DNA from: Vibrio qingdaonensis
Lineage (GTDB): Bacteria > Pseudomonadota > Gammaproteobacteria > Enterobacterales > Vibrionaceae
Length of the DNA stretch: 64,000 bases
NCBI RefSeq assembly: GCF_026191675.1
Contig: NZ_JAKRRY010000014.1
Coordinates: 1 to 64,000 of the forward strand
Direction: 5' to 3'
The position numbers and the translations under genes were made by a program. Shown here piece by piece: positions 17,912 through 26,510 of the stretch (position 1 is the first letter of the stretch; every line of letters starts with the position of its first letter). The notes beneath the pieces are model-generated. The model did not search any database, was not told the DNA's origin, and saw nothing but the letters and a program-made list of their open reading frames with translations.

Positions 17912-19480
17912 CTATGGTTTGTCTGAACAGGTACCTGTTGGTTTAATAGCTTCAGAATCAATATTGTCTTCAGAATCGTCTTCTAGTTTTTCACTAGCAT
18001 CTAATAATTCATTATCAGATGAAGTTTCATCTTCATCTGATACAACTTGTATCATACTGATATCTTTTTCGTCTACTTCTTTTTCATGGTCATGAGCGCT
18101 TTGCTGCATTTTAGTTATAAATGGATAGCCATATACTTCCGCAAATGCTGACAAGAATTGCTCTGTGTTTCTAAACTGTTTGAATAAAGGCCACTCTAAG
18201 TAAGCTCTTTCACAAATTAAGTCACTAGAAACACCGATTTGAAGCATCAGTGCATGCGCTTCATCGAAATCATCTTCTAATACCGCAGCTGAAAGCCTGA
18301 AGTCATGTATTGAAGCTGACCAATCTTGTGAGCGCAAGATTTTCTTAGCGATATCTTGCGAACCTGAAAATTTATGCGCTATAACAAGATTTGTGAGGTT
18401 GATTTTCTGCATAAGATCAGTTTTGGAGCGAGCAGTATGCCTTACAAAGTCCGCTATATTTATCGCGCGAGCCCACTTCTCATCGTTCAAATAATCAAAA
18501 ACGAAATGGTGTAAGGCATCATCAGACAGTTCAGTTTCTTCTGGTAAAACCTTACGCCAAAGTACATTTGCTAATTTAATCGCTACTTCACTCATCACAT
18601 CTAATACTTGTGTGAGGTAACTATAAGACAAGGTTAGCTTATCGCCAACTTTCACGTTCTTTAGATCGCACTTATGTTCAGAACAAATTTTAATATATTG
18701 CTCACTAACAATGCCATCACAGTGCATGAACAAGTTTCGGCGTTGAGTTGCTTCAACAAATACAGCCCAGTTCTTAAAATCCTTTAGTGTCTTAATACTA
18801 AATTGTTTCTCTAATTCATCAAATTGTTCGACGTAACTTTTTCGCCTAAAATTTTCGATATCCTCAGATAGAATGCGTGTTTTTAAAGTATCGATATCTG
18901 CATATTTGAGAATGTCACTAAAAGGTACATTTTTTGAAATTGACTGATATAAGACAGGCTTTTTTTCATAAATCGAGGCTAATAGCTCGCCAGTAAATGT
19001 ATCGAAATCACTAAAAACATTTAAAAACAAAGATTTGACTAACGTCCTTGGTACCTGTGACTTTACATATCGATCAGACAGCCGATTCGTCTTCAAAATT
19101 ATCGAAGCACTCATTGTTTGACTCGATTCATCTTTGGCGTACTGATCAGCAAGCTTATATTGTTCTAATATAAAGTCGCTTTGCTTCTCAGCTTTATCAA
19201 ACGCTAACGGCACGAACTGTTCTAGTGCTTCTTCTACATCAGCTACCGAGTGAATGAAACGATAGGTACAAGTTATAATCGGATCTTCAAAAATTTCATC
19301 ATTTGAAGCAGAGCATTGCTCACATTCCGAATTTTCTCCTTCACAATGAGCACATTCTTCAGTGCACTCATCATCTATATTGGCTGTTTGTTCTGCTTGT
19401 TCAGTTGACTCTTCAGTATCAACTGCTTGGAGAATTTCTTCGGAATGATTTTCTTCTTTAAACATGTACTTAAAGCTCAT
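17912..19480 (-). CDS. Large hypothetical protein with a HEPN-like RX4H motif and Cys-rich N terminus
   Basis: A 522-residue predicted cytosolic protein with no signal peptide or membrane helix. Residues 1-70 are strongly acidic and carry a cysteine cluster, C39-x3-C43-x2-C46-x6-C53-x2-C56, that could bind zinc. The middle is helical and includes R248-N-L-F-M-H253 within QRRNLFMHCDGIV, the R-x4-6-H motif and context found in many HEPN (RiboL-PSP type) domains, several of which are RNases in defence or toxin systems. The last 60 residues are acidic and low-complexity. The gene is clearly more AT-rich than its neighbours, sits between a frameshifted gene and a GNAT gene, and has no obvious partner. 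The HEPN call is my inference from one motif; cellular function is not known. Confidence 0.75.
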   Translation of the reverse strand: MSFKYMFKEENHSEEILQAVDTEESTEQAEQTANIDDECTEECAHCEGENSECEQCSASNDEIFEDPIITCTYRFIHSVADVEEALEQFVPLAFDKAEKQSDFILEQYKLADQYAKDESSQTMSASIILKTNRLSDRYVKSQVPRTLVKSLFLNVFSDFDTFTGELLASIYEKKPVLYQSISKNVPFSDILKYADIDTLKTRILSEDIENFRRKSYVEQFDELEKQFSIKTLKDFKNWAVFVEATQRRNLFMHCDGIVSEQYIKICSEHKCDLKNVKVGDKLTLSYSYLTQVLDVMSEVAIKLANVLWRKVLPEETELSDDALHHFVFDYLNDEKWARAINIADFVRHTARSKTDLMQKINLTNLVIAHKFSGSQDIAKKILRSQDWSASIHDFRLSAAVLEDDFDEAHALMLQIGVSSDLICERAYLEWPLFKQFRNTEQFLSAFAEVYGYPFITKMQQSAHDHEKEVDEKDISMIQVVSDEDETSSDNELLDASEKLEDDSEDNIDSEAIKPTGTCSDKP

Positions 19481-19802
19481 ATAGTTAAAATAGTTAGGTG
19501 AGCGATTGTATTTTACTTATTGCTTACATTCAATGTAATGATATGCATTTGTTGACTCTTAAATCAAACTCATATTGATAGGGCTATCATTAAGTTGAGA
19601 CTGCCCAAATGTTGAGACTTAGGTCGAATTTACCCCCGTGATACAACACGGGGATTGACGACGACAGCATTTGAAGAATGGATAACTTTTAGTAGGGCAA
19701 AACCCCATGAACAGGATATGAATGAGTCAAAGGTCTAGCTTACAATGGGGCAAAAATAATTTAGACCAACCACGCCTACCCGTTAAACCCGCAGTGAGAG
19801 TG
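19481..19802. other. Gene-free stretch with a possible gene remnant
   Basis: A direct repeat GTTGAGACT lies at about 19595 and 19613. A short open stretch at about 19622-19736 on the plus strand reads like the tail of a protein (LTTTAFEEWITFSRAKPHE) but has no start codon. It may be a remnant of a deleted gene. No promoter or terminator is convincing. Confidence 0.25.
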
Positions 19803-20228
19803 TCAGGATATGCGCATGACTTTATGGTTTGGCTCCGACTCTGTATCAACCTCTGACCAACCCAGTGATTGATACAGGGCTGGAACATTTGTGTATGCAT
19901 ACAGACCAGATTTAGAGGGGGTGAGTTGTCTTTGAGCATATCGAATCAACTGGCTTGCTATTCCTTGCCCACGGAAGTCACACCTAACATAGACGGCGTT
20001 AAGCCAAACGACTTTATGAGTGCATCCCGGCTCTTCAAATAGCGAAAAAGCTAAGCCACCCACTAGCTGACCGTCTGATACCGCAGCAATGGGTAATGGC
20101 ACTTCTGGATTTAAAATGCCTAAGTCACTCTCCTTAAAGTCAGACCATTTAGAATGAAACATGGACGCTAAGGCACTAATTAGCGGCGAGTTTTCATCGA
20201 CTTGCAACAAGCTGATTTTAGGCATCAT
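19803..20228 (-). CDS. GNAT-family N-acetyltransferase
   Basis: 141 residues with the GNAT core: beta strands ending in WLNAVYVRCDFRGQGIASQLI near residue 85, where RGQGIA is the acetyl-CoA pyrophosphate loop, followed by a C-terminal strand with ALYQSLGWSEV, the common final GNAT motif. The substrate is unknown. Two ATG codons are adjacent at the start; AAGGA lies about 9 bases upstream. It sits in the accessory patch between the HEPN-like gene and the YbiB-type gene, with hairpin-rich sequence at its 5' side. Confidence 0.85.
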   Translation of the reverse strand: MMPKISLLQVDENSPLISALASMFHSKWSDFKESDLGILNPEVPLPIAAVSDGQLVGGLAFSLFEEPGCTHKVVWLNAVYVRCDFRGQGIASQLIRYAQRQLTPSKSGLYAYTNVPALYQSLGWSEVDTESEPNHKVMRIS

Positions 20229-20281
20229 TCATTTAATTCCTTGGAAAATGAATAAAACGATGAACATGACGGCAGGCACAA

Positions 20282-20331
20282 TAGCGGGTAACCAAAACGA
20301 GCGCTCTGGTTACTCAGAAGGCAGCCCGCTA
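20282..20331. repeat. Bulged inverted repeat upstream of the GNAT gene
   Basis: TAGCGGG-TAACCA pairs with TGGTTA...CCCGCTA across an asymmetric 12-base bulge, with a GAGCGCTC palindrome in the loop. It is a long imperfect stem of unknown role, without integron attC core sites. Confidence 0.5.
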
Positions 20332-20339
20332 GCGCCTAG

Positions 20340-20375
20340 ATAGCCGTTTGCTCAAATAATACGGCAAACTGCTAT
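20340..20375 (-). terminator. Hairpin after the YbiB-type gene
   Basis: ATAGCAGTTTGC and GCAAACGGCTAT on the minus strand pair at 11 of 12 positions around a 12-base loop, 7 bases after the stop at 20383. There is no T run, so termination is only a suggestion. Confidence 0.4.
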
Positions 20376-20382
20376 TCATGAC

Positions 20383-21399
20383 TTAGCACGTTTTCAAAGG
20401 CTGGCTTAAATCCGTCATATAAGTGTTACGACAATACGCTGACCAATACGATTCAGCTTTTGACACCGACAATGAATAATCGCCTGACATGGTGAACAGT
20501 GCCGCGGCTAGCGTTGCCACGACGGTATTAGCCATGAGTTGCCATTCTTCTTGCGGCGTCTCAAACGGACAATATTTCGGTACTTCTCTGTCCTGCATGG
20601 TCTCTTCAATATAGGTTGAATGCACCGAATCGCCTTCTACCCACCACACGGTTTGACTTACCTTAGGGTTAAACTCCGTTTCCCCTGACTGTCCTTTAAA
20701 AGACAACATACGCTTGTATTCATGTTCACTGCCGGCATGACGAACGAGTAAGTGCTCGATTTGTGCATGTAACTCTTGAAAACCTGGATGAAAGCTGCCT
20801 CTCATTCCATAGGGGGCATTTGCCGGGTTCAGTGCTCTTATCACTGTATTGATAGGCGTTCTTAATCCGTAACGATGCTTCCAATCTAGCATTCGTTTCG
20901 CTAATGGCGAAACGTGACTCAACGGTAAATAAGCGATATTTTGCTGCGCTAACATTTGCCCAGCATGCTCAATGTCGTCTGCCTTGGTGATATTGAGTGA
21001 CGACAGGCAATCGCGAGCATGAATACGCTCACTTTCTTTATCCAAATCGCCATGGAGTAACACTTTTACGCCATTTTCAGCGAGAATACTTGCAGCCAAT
21101 AAATGCCAAGGCTTACCAGACGTTTGGCCAACTCGCTTACCTGCGTATAGTGGCCAGTCGAAATCGGCTTGTACCTGATGATTCTTCGGCTTCAGTGCCT
21201 CCACAAAACCTGCGATTTCTTCGGCAGTTTCATCTCTCACTCGAATCAGCATTAACAACATCGCCACTTGATCATCGTCGATCTTACCCTCGACATATTG
21301 CTCCATAACCAATCTGGCTTGTTCCTGCGTTAGTGGGCCTCGACCTCGTGAGCCTCGTCCAACGGTTCTGATACATTCTTTAATAATCGACAAGTTCAT
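20383..21399 (-). CDS. ybiB: YbiB/TrpD2-type glycosyl/phosphoribosyltransferase-like protein
   Basis: 338 residues related to anthranilate phosphoribosyltransferase (TrpD). The N-terminal helical domain contains LTQEQARLVMEQYVEGKIDDDQVAMLLMLIRVRDETAEEIAGF-type helices (about residues 20-65), typical of the class IV PRT fold, followed by the catalytic domain with GQTSGKPWHLLAASILAENG. The TrpD glycine-rich GTGGD motif is replaced, as in the YbiB branch, which binds nucleic acid rather than acting in tryptophan synthesis. Genes of this type occur near nitrate assimilation genes in other proteobacteria, which suggests the 17-20.3 kb patch was inserted between it and nasA. The start at 21399 lacks a strong ribosome site. 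Confidence 0.8.
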   Translation of the reverse strand: MNLSIIKECIRTVGRGSRGRGPLTQEQARLVMEQYVEGKIDDDQVAMLLMLIRVRDETAEEIAGFVEALKPKNHQVQADFDWPLYAGKRVGQTSGKPWHLLAASILAENGVKVLLHGDLDKESERIHARDCLSSLNITKADDIEHAGQMLAQQNIAYLPLSHVSPLAKRMLDWKHRYGLRTPINTVIRALNPANAPYGMRGSFHPGFQELHAQIEHLLVRHAGSEHEYKRMLSFKGQSGETEFNPKVSQTVWWVEGDSVHSTYIEETMQDREVPKYCPFETPQEEWQLMANTVVATLAAALFTMSGDYSLSVSKAESYWSAYCRNTYMTDLSQPLKTC

Positions 21400-21654
21400 T
21401 CCCTATCTTGCGTTTAGTGACACTGATAACCTGATTGTAATTCAGCAAACGCGACTCGTAACCCTAATTTTTGACTCACCGCTAAAAATGCCCATTTCGA
21501 CAGTCACTTAGCAACCAAATATTGAAAATAGTAAGCTTGCGTTACGTCATCTTATTCGTTTTTCTCAAAAACTAGACGTCAAACACTCGGAAAAACCGTC
21601 ACACTAATTAATGTTCACGGAAGAATAACGCCAACCAACTCAAGGAAATCGTCA

Positions 21655-22440
21655 ATGAAAAAGCAATCCCTACTCCTCTTAACTGCCGGCCTCACTTCAT
21701 TGTCTGCAACCGAGACATTCGGTGTTGAAGTGCCATTTTCTGACGACTTTCATCAACTCGACGATCAACGTTGGTTTCTCGCTCATGATTGGGAGAATGG
21801 CTTTCCGTTTCTCAACCGTTGGCAAAATAGCCAAATCGATTTTGGCCCTGAAGGGATGGCTATACATTTGGAAAACACCGAAGACAGTCATGGTTACTTA
21901 GATATCGTGTCCGGTGAAATACGAACGCTCGACTTTTATGGTAATGGTTGCTTTCAAGTCGACATGAAACCTGTCAAAGCGGATGGAGTGATCAGTGCCT
22001 TTTTCTTATTCGCCGGCCCTCATGACCAACCTGACGGGGGCAATGGTTTACACAACGAAATTGATATTGAATTTCTCGGTTCTAATACCAACCTTGTTCA
22101 ATTCAACTTCTGGACCAACGATGACAATTACCAACAGAAAAATGAATATATTCACTATCTAGATTTTGATGCCGCTGAAGACTTTCATACCTACGCTATT
22201 GAGTGGAATCGACGCGCAATCCGCTGGTTGATTGATGGGCAAGTCGTCTATAAAGTCAGACACTCAAAGCGACTGCCGATTCCGATGAAATCCGATACTA
22301 AACTCCGAGCCATGATGAACGTATGGGCCGTCAACTCAGAAATCAGTAATTGGGCTGGACAGTACAGCACTGAGATAGGCATCAAACACTCAGCCTACTA
22401 TCGAAACTTTCTTTACAAAGCGTCTCGATGTCACCAATAG
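21655..22440 (+). CDS. Secreted glycoside hydrolase family 16 enzyme
   Basis: 261 residues with a Sec signal peptide (MKKQSLLLLTAGLTSLSA, cleavage near 20-24) and one GH16 jelly-roll domain. The catalytic motif NEIDIEFLG gives E135 (nucleophile), D137 and E139 (acid/base). The substrate-binding stretch FNFWTNDDNY and the late WRRAIRWLIDGQVV-like strand resemble lichenase/beta-glucanase and XTH types more than agarases. It should hydrolyse a beta-1,3/1,4-glucan or a similar algal polysaccharide outside the cytoplasm. The ATG follows CAAGGAAATCGTCA. The gene stands alone. Substrate is uncertain. Confidence 0.87.
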   Translation: MKKQSLLLLTAGLTSLSATETFGVEVPFSDDFHQLDDQRWFLAHDWENGFPFLNRWQNSQIDFGPEGMAIHLENTEDSHGYLDIVSGEIRTLDFYGNGCFQVDMKPVKADGVISAFFLFAGPHDQPDGGNGLHNEIDIEFLGSNTNLVQFNFWTNDDNYQQKNEYIHYLDFDAAEDFHTYAIEWNRRAIRWLIDGQVVYKVRHSKRLPIPMKSDTKLRAMMNVWAVNSEISNWAGQYSTEIGIKHSAYYRNFLYKASRCHQ

Positions 22441-22523
22441 TATGGCGACGATTGATCCCACGCCCTATGCCATAAAAGTGAATCACTCTATAATGCGTGC
22501 GTACCCTTTATGAGAAAGCAAAA

Positions 22524-23330
22524 ATGCCGACCAACGAAATAAAATTTATTGCCTCCGATATGGACGGGACCTTGCTTAACCCACAAGGAAAACTTGATAC
22601 CGATTTCTTTAACCTACATCGTCAACTTAACGATAACGGCATCATATTTTGTGCGGCTTCAGGTCGTCAATACTACAGCCTATTAGAAACCTTTGCGCCA
22701 ATCCAAGACCAGATGATGTTCATCGCTGAAAACGGCACACTGGTCATGCACCAAGGTAAAGAGCTTTACAGCTGTGAAATAGAGAAACACGCTATTCATC
22801 GTATTATTAGCGAAGTTCGCAAGATTCCTAATGCGCATATTGTACTTTGTGGCAAGCGAACGGCTTATATAGAAACACAGGATGAGCAGGCGCTTGAAGA
22901 AATGGCGAAATACTACCATCGCCGTGAATCTGTCTCCGATCTACTCAGTGTTGAAGACGACTTTATTAAGGTCGCTATTTGTCATTTTGACGGCACAGAA
23001 CAACATGTATATCCCGCTATAAATCAAGAGTTTGGCCATGATCACCAAGTCGTGGTGAGTGCCAAAATCTGGCTTGATGTGATGAATGTCGAAGCCTCAA
23101 AAGGTACAGCGATTCGTCATCTCCAAAAAACACTTGGCTTTACGCACGAACAAACCATGAGCTTTGGTGATTACTTTAATGACGTTGAAATGCTGCAAGC
23201 TAGCTATCATTCTTACGCCGTCGACAACGCCCATGAAAAAGTCAAAACGTTCGCAAAATTTAATGCACCAAGCAACGCCGAACAAGGTGTACAACAGGTG
23301 ATTAGTGCGTACTTAGCCACGCTTAAATAG
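22524..23330 (+). CDS. Cof-type HAD-IIB sugar phosphatase (SupH/YbiV-like)
   Basis: 268 residues of the HAD superfamily, class IIB cap. Motif I DMDGTLL carries the two catalytic aspartates near residue 11, motif II is AASGRQYY near 48, and motif IV GDYFNDVEML is near 215. The segments FIAENGTLV and MAKYYHRRESV resemble the E. coli sugar phosphatase SupH (YbiV), so small sugar phosphates are likely substrates. The ATG at 22524 is preferred over a GTG nine codons earlier because GAGAAAGCAAAA precedes it. It shares a bidirectional terminator with moaE. Confidence 0.87.
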   Translation: MPTNEIKFIASDMDGTLLNPQGKLDTDFFNLHRQLNDNGIIFCAASGRQYYSLLETFAPIQDQMMFIAENGTLVMHQGKELYSCEIEKHAIHRIISEVRKIPNAHIVLCGKRTAYIETQDEQALEEMAKYYHRRESVSDLLSVEDDFIKVAICHFDGTEQHVYPAINQEFGHDHQVVVSAKIWLDVMNVEASKGTAIRHLQKTLGFTHEQTMSFGDYFNDVEMLQASYHSYAVDNAHEKVKTFAKFNAPSNAEQGVQQVISAYLATLK

Positions 23331-23398
23331 CGTGGCAGGCTCTACTATTGCGTATAAACACATTGCGCATAAAACTTGCGTATAAGAATATCGCGCAC

Positions 23399-23429
23399 AA
23401 AAAAGGCACGGTTAACCGTGCCTTTTTTG
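23399..23429. terminator. Bidirectional terminator between the HAD gene and moaE
   Basis: AAAAAAGGCACGG-TTAA-CCGTGCCTTTTTT is symmetrical, with A and T runs on both sides, and lies between convergent genes. Confidence 0.92.
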
Positions 23430-23452
23430 TCATGGATATTAATGCTTTTGGC

Positions 23453-23914
23453 TCAATCTTCTTGTTGCCATCTTGATGCTGCTTGGGCGTCTGACTCTCT
23501 TGAATCAACCCAGCGCGTCGACTGAGTCGTGCGTTCTTTTTTCCAAAAGGGTGCTTTGGTTTTCAGATAATCCATCACAAACTCGCACGCTTCAAACGCC
23601 GCACCACGATGCGCACTCGATACCCCAACAAACACGATTTGATCGCCTGCGTCCATATCACCAACACGATGAATCACACGGATTCCGTTGAGTAACCAAC
23701 GGTTTTCAGCTTCATCACAGATCGCTTCCAGTGACTTTTCCGTCATACCTGGATAGTGCTCGAGTGACAGCCCCACGACATCGTCTCCCAGATTCATATC
23801 TCGAACCTTGCCGACAAACGTGACCACAGCGCCTGATGCGGTACCTTGAGCTAATGCATCATACTCTTCACCCACGTTAAAGTCGTCGGCTTGTACTGCT
23901 ACTCTAGGATTCAT
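23453..23914 (-). CDS. moaE: Molybdopterin synthase large subunit
   Basis: 153 residues, normal for MoaE. With MoaD it adds two sulfurs to cPMP to form molybdopterin. GAVVTFVGKVRD near 30, LEHYPGMTEKSL near 53, HRVGDMDAGDQIVFVGVSSAHR near 85-105 and the lysine-rich active site LKTKAPFWKKE near 125 are the family signatures. The ATG at 23914 directly follows the moaD stop; a GTG three codons earlier overlaps moaD. It is the last gene of moaABCDE. Confidence 0.95.
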   Translation of the reverse strand: MNPRVAVQADDFNVGEEYDALAQGTASGAVVTFVGKVRDMNLGDDVVGLSLEHYPGMTEKSLEAICDEAENRWLLNGIRVIHRVGDMDAGDQIVFVGVSSAHRGAAFEACEFVMDYLKTKAPFWKKERTTQSTRWVDSRESDAQAASRWQQED

Positions 23915-23915
23915 A

Positions 23916-24161
23916 TTAGCCACCCGTTACAGGAGGAAAAAAGGCAATTTCATCACCATCATTCACCGCTTCAGTCATCGCAACAATATCTTGATTACGC
24001 GCAGCCAGTAACTTGCCACTTTCAAGAGCAAGTGACCACTTACCTTCTTGATTGGCTAAATGGGCTCGTACCGCTTCGATGGATGAAAACTCACCTTCAA
24101 GCTCGACGCTGTCAGTACCTAGCAACTCGCGTGTTTGTGCAAAAAACAGTACTTTAATCAT
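23916..24161 (-). CDS. moaD: Molybdopterin synthase sulfur-carrier subunit
   Basis: 81 residues with a ubiquitin-like fold and the essential C-terminal Gly-Gly (FFPPVTGG), which is adenylated and then carries the thiocarboxylate used by MoaE. Its ATG overlaps the moaC stop by four bases (ATGA), a sign of translational coupling. Confidence 0.95.
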   Translation of the reverse strand: MIKVLFFAQTRELLGTDSVELEGEFSSIEAVRAHLANQEGKWSLALESGKLLAARNQDIVAMTEAVNDGDEIAFFPPVTGG

Positions 24162-24637
24162 GATTCCACCTTGAAATGTCCCGACTTGCCACCTGTCTTT
24201 TCAAGTAAGCGAACGTTCTCGATCACCATATCTTTCTGCACAGCTTTACACATATCATAGATCGTCAAAGCCGCCACAGACGCCGCAGTGAGGGCTTCCA
24301 TTTCTACGCCAGTTTTACCCGCCAGCTTACACACAGACTCTATACGAACTTTGTTTTCGGCTTCGATTGCTTCTAGTTGAACTTCAACCTTGGATAGCAG
24401 CAACGGGTGACATAGCGGAATAAGATCCCATGTTTTCTTCGCTGCTTGAATACCCGCGATACGGGCAGTCGCAAACACGTCACCTTTGTGATGATTTCCA
24501 GAAGTAATCATCTTTAATGTTTCAGGTGCCATGTGAACAAACGCTTCTGCGCGAGCTTCGCGTACGGTTTCTGCTTTGGCAGAAACGTCCACCATATTGG
24601 CTTCGCCTGACGCATTAATATGAGTAAACTCTGACAT
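24158..24637 (-). CDS. moaC: Cyclic pyranopterin monophosphate synthase
   Basis: 159 residues, the normal MoaC length. It converts the MoaA product to cPMP. Signatures: [17 protein letters not shown] near 14, [19 protein letters not shown] near 52, [12 protein letters not shown] near 73 and [23 protein letters not shown] near 110, which contains the conserved active-site Asp/Lys region. It lies between moaB and moaD in the operon. Confidence 0.96.
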   Translation of the reverse strand: MSEFTHINASGEANMVDVSAKAETVREARAEAFVHMAPETLKMITSGNHHKGDVFATARIAGIQAAKKTWDLIPLCHPLLLSKVEVQLEAIEAENKVRIESVCKLAGKTGVEMEALTAASVAALTIYDMCKAVQKDMVIENVRLLEKTGGKSGHFKVES

Positions 24638-24647
24638 TCCAGCTCCC

Positions 24648-25160
24648 TTAGATACTTAGATGTGGCATAAAGTTACAAGGGCGGTGGCTCGCGTCCATCT
24701 GCTGCTTAATAATTTTCGTCCAACCAGTACGGCAAGCACCTGTTGAACCTGGCATCGCAAAAATCACCGTGTGATTCGCAAAACCTGCAATAGCGCGAGA
24801 TTGGATCGTTGAAGTCCCAATTTCTTCATAAGAAACTTGACGGAATAGCTCACCAAAACCTTCCACTTGCTTATCAAACAAAGGAACTAAGGCTTCTGGC
24901 GTGCTATCACGTGATGTAAACCCTGTACCACCCGTGATCATCACGGCCTGTACCGATTCGTCTGCAATCCACTGAGAAACAATGGCGCGAATTTGGTAGA
25001 TATCATCGATAACAATTTTCTTGTCTGCAAGGGTATGACCTGCGTCTTGCAAGTTCTCAACTAAATAGCGACCCGATGTATCATTGTCTTCTGTACGTGT
25101 GTCAGAAACGGTTAACACTGCAATGTTAGCAGGCACAAATTTGCTTTCTGCGTGACCCAT
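24648..25160 (-). CDS. moaB: Molybdenum cofactor biosynthesis protein B
   Basis: 170 residues, the same size as E. coli MoaB, a MogA-like fold that binds molybdopterin. The MoCF motifs [13 protein letters not shown] near 20, [17 protein letters not shown] near 75 and [18 protein letters not shown] near 130 are clear. It follows moaA by about 50 bases. Confidence 0.95.
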   Translation of the reverse strand: MGHAESKFVPANIAVLTVSDTRTEDNDTSGRYLVENLQDAGHTLADKKIVIDDIYQIRAIVSQWIADESVQAVMITGGTGFTSRDSTPEALVPLFDKQVEGFGELFRQVSYEEIGTSTIQSRAIAGFANHTVIFAMPGSTGACRTGWTKIIKQQMDASHRPCNFMPHLSI

Positions 25161-25211
25161 GATTTGTTCACCCTATCAAAATTTATTTATCATTTATGGA
25201 GCGGCTAGAGG

Positions 25212-26201
25212 CTAGCCGCCAATTGAAGCTAAGTGAGGTGTCATTCCAGAATTTCCATCCTGTAAAAAATGACTCACTGATTTCGTTTGCAGTTGCGCTT
25301 GAATGCGCTCGATCAATGCCTGTTCTTGAGTGTCTTGTTGCAACAAATCGCGTAGCTCTACGCCATGCTCGCCAAACAAACACAAATGCAGTTTGCCCAT
25401 GGCAGATACTCTTAGGCGATTGCAGCTTTCACAAAAGTTCTTTTCATAAGGCATGATTAAACCAATCTCGCCACGATAGTCTGCGTGCACAAACACTTGA
25501 GCAGGGCCATCGTTTTCACTTCTGGCTTTTAAAATCCAACCATTAGCAATGAGTTGATTTCGAATATCAACACCGGATACATGATGCTTTTGAAATAAGT
25601 CATCCATCTCGCCCGTTTGCATCAGCTCAATGAATCGTAACTGAATAGGACGATCTTTTATCCAACGAAGGAAAGCAGGAAGCTCTTTGGCATTGAGATC
25701 TTTCATCAAAACAACGTTTACCTTGACTTGGTTGTAGCCAATTTCAAGGGCACGGTCGATACCTTGCATCACGTCGGTGAACTTATTTTCACCCGTTATT
25801 TGATAAAACATACGAGGGTCAAGACTATCTACGCTCACGTTAATGTGCGTTAAACCAGCACTCTGCCATTGATCGACCTGTTTAGCCATACGATAGCCAT
25901 TCGTCGTCGTCGCAACCTTGACAATACCTGGCGTATTGGCAACGGTTTCGATAATCTCTGGAAAGTCTTTTCTTAAACTAGGCTCACCACCGGTGATCCT
26001 CACTTTAGACGTACCACAGTCCGCAAACGCAGTGACTACGCGTTTGATTTCTGGAAGCGTCAGAAAAGCCGGTCGTTTATGACCGGGCGGCTTATAGCCA
26101 TCAGGGAGGCAATAAGTGCATTTAAAGTTACACACATCGGTAACAGACAAGCGCAAGTAATAAAACTTGCGATGGAATTTATCTTCAAATTGTTGCGCCA
26201 C
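25212..26201 (-). CDS. moaA: GTP 3',8-cyclase (radical SAM)
   Basis: A 329-residue radical-SAM enzyme, the first step of molybdenum cofactor synthesis. The N-terminal cluster is CNFKCTYC (C-x3-C-x2-C) near residue 24, the SAM-binding motif is ITGGEPSLR near 70, the second cluster comprises Cys residues in CESCNRLR and HLCLFGEHG, and the chain ends with the conserved GG. The GTG at 26201 gives exactly the length of E. coli MoaA and follows AAAGGTGTTCC; a TTG five codons upstream is less likely. Translation is probably controlled by the Moco riboswitch immediately upstream. Confidence 0.95.
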   Translation of the reverse strand: MAQQFEDKFHRKFYYLRLSVTDVCNFKCTYCLPDGYKPPGHKRPAFLTLPEIKRVVTAFADCGTSKVRITGGEPSLRKDFPEIIETVANTPGIVKVATTTNGYRMAKQVDQWQSAGLTHINVSVDSLDPRMFYQITGENKFTDVMQGIDRALEIGYNQVKVNVVLMKDLNAKELPAFLRWIKDRPIQLRFIELMQTGEMDDLFQKHHVSGVDIRNQLIANGWILKARSENDGPAQVFVHADYRGEIGLIMPYEKNFCESCNRLRVSAMGKLHLCLFGEHGVELRDLLQQDTQEQALIERIQAQLQTKSVSHFLQDGNSGMTPHLASIGG

Positions 26202-26214
26202 GGAACACCTTTCC

Positions 26215-26342
26215 AAATACGGGAGGCAAGATCATTTCCAATCCTGCCCTGGTGACAACTTGTCACTGGCTCTAGAGGCGTATCTTGGCTTATACCAGCG
26301 AAGACTTAGCGTGTAGAGCTCGGAGTTATGGCAATCTTCGCT
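26215..26342 (-). promoter_or_regulatory. Moco (molybdenum cofactor) riboswitch of the moa operon
   Basis: On the minus strand the leader folds into the Moco RNA pattern: an outer GCGAAGA/TCTTCGC helix, the small hairpin GTGACAAGTTGTCAC, and the GGCAGGATTGGAAATGATC hairpin preceding TTGCCTCC. GATACG further pairs with CGTATT close to the moaA ribosome site. Position, sequence and order match the element known in front of moaA in enterobacteria and vibrios. It likely lowers moaA expression when cofactor is abundant. Borders are approximate. Confidence 0.82.
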
Positions 26343-26510
26343 ATTTTCACGAGGACAGCTTTACGAGTAAAATACTCAATTACAGTATGGTTTTCTACCT
26401 CTAATGTAAAAAAACCTTACATATTCATCATTTTTATTGTAGCTGAGTATATCAGTTGAACAAATTACCTTATCTTATATAGATAAAATAAATCATAAAA
26501 GAAGAATAAG

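Noticed and set aside
19595..19630. Direct repeats GTTGAGACT as ends of an insertion sequence
   Set aside because: Too short, same orientation, and no transposase-like frame nearby.
19727..19939. Minus-strand frame overlapping the GNAT gene end
   Set aside because: Overlaps the acetyltransferase in another frame and lacks a start signal.
20282..20375. Imperfect hairpins near a GNAT gene resembling an integron attC site
   Set aside because: The RYYYAAC/GTTRRRY core sites are missing and no integrase or cassette array is visible.
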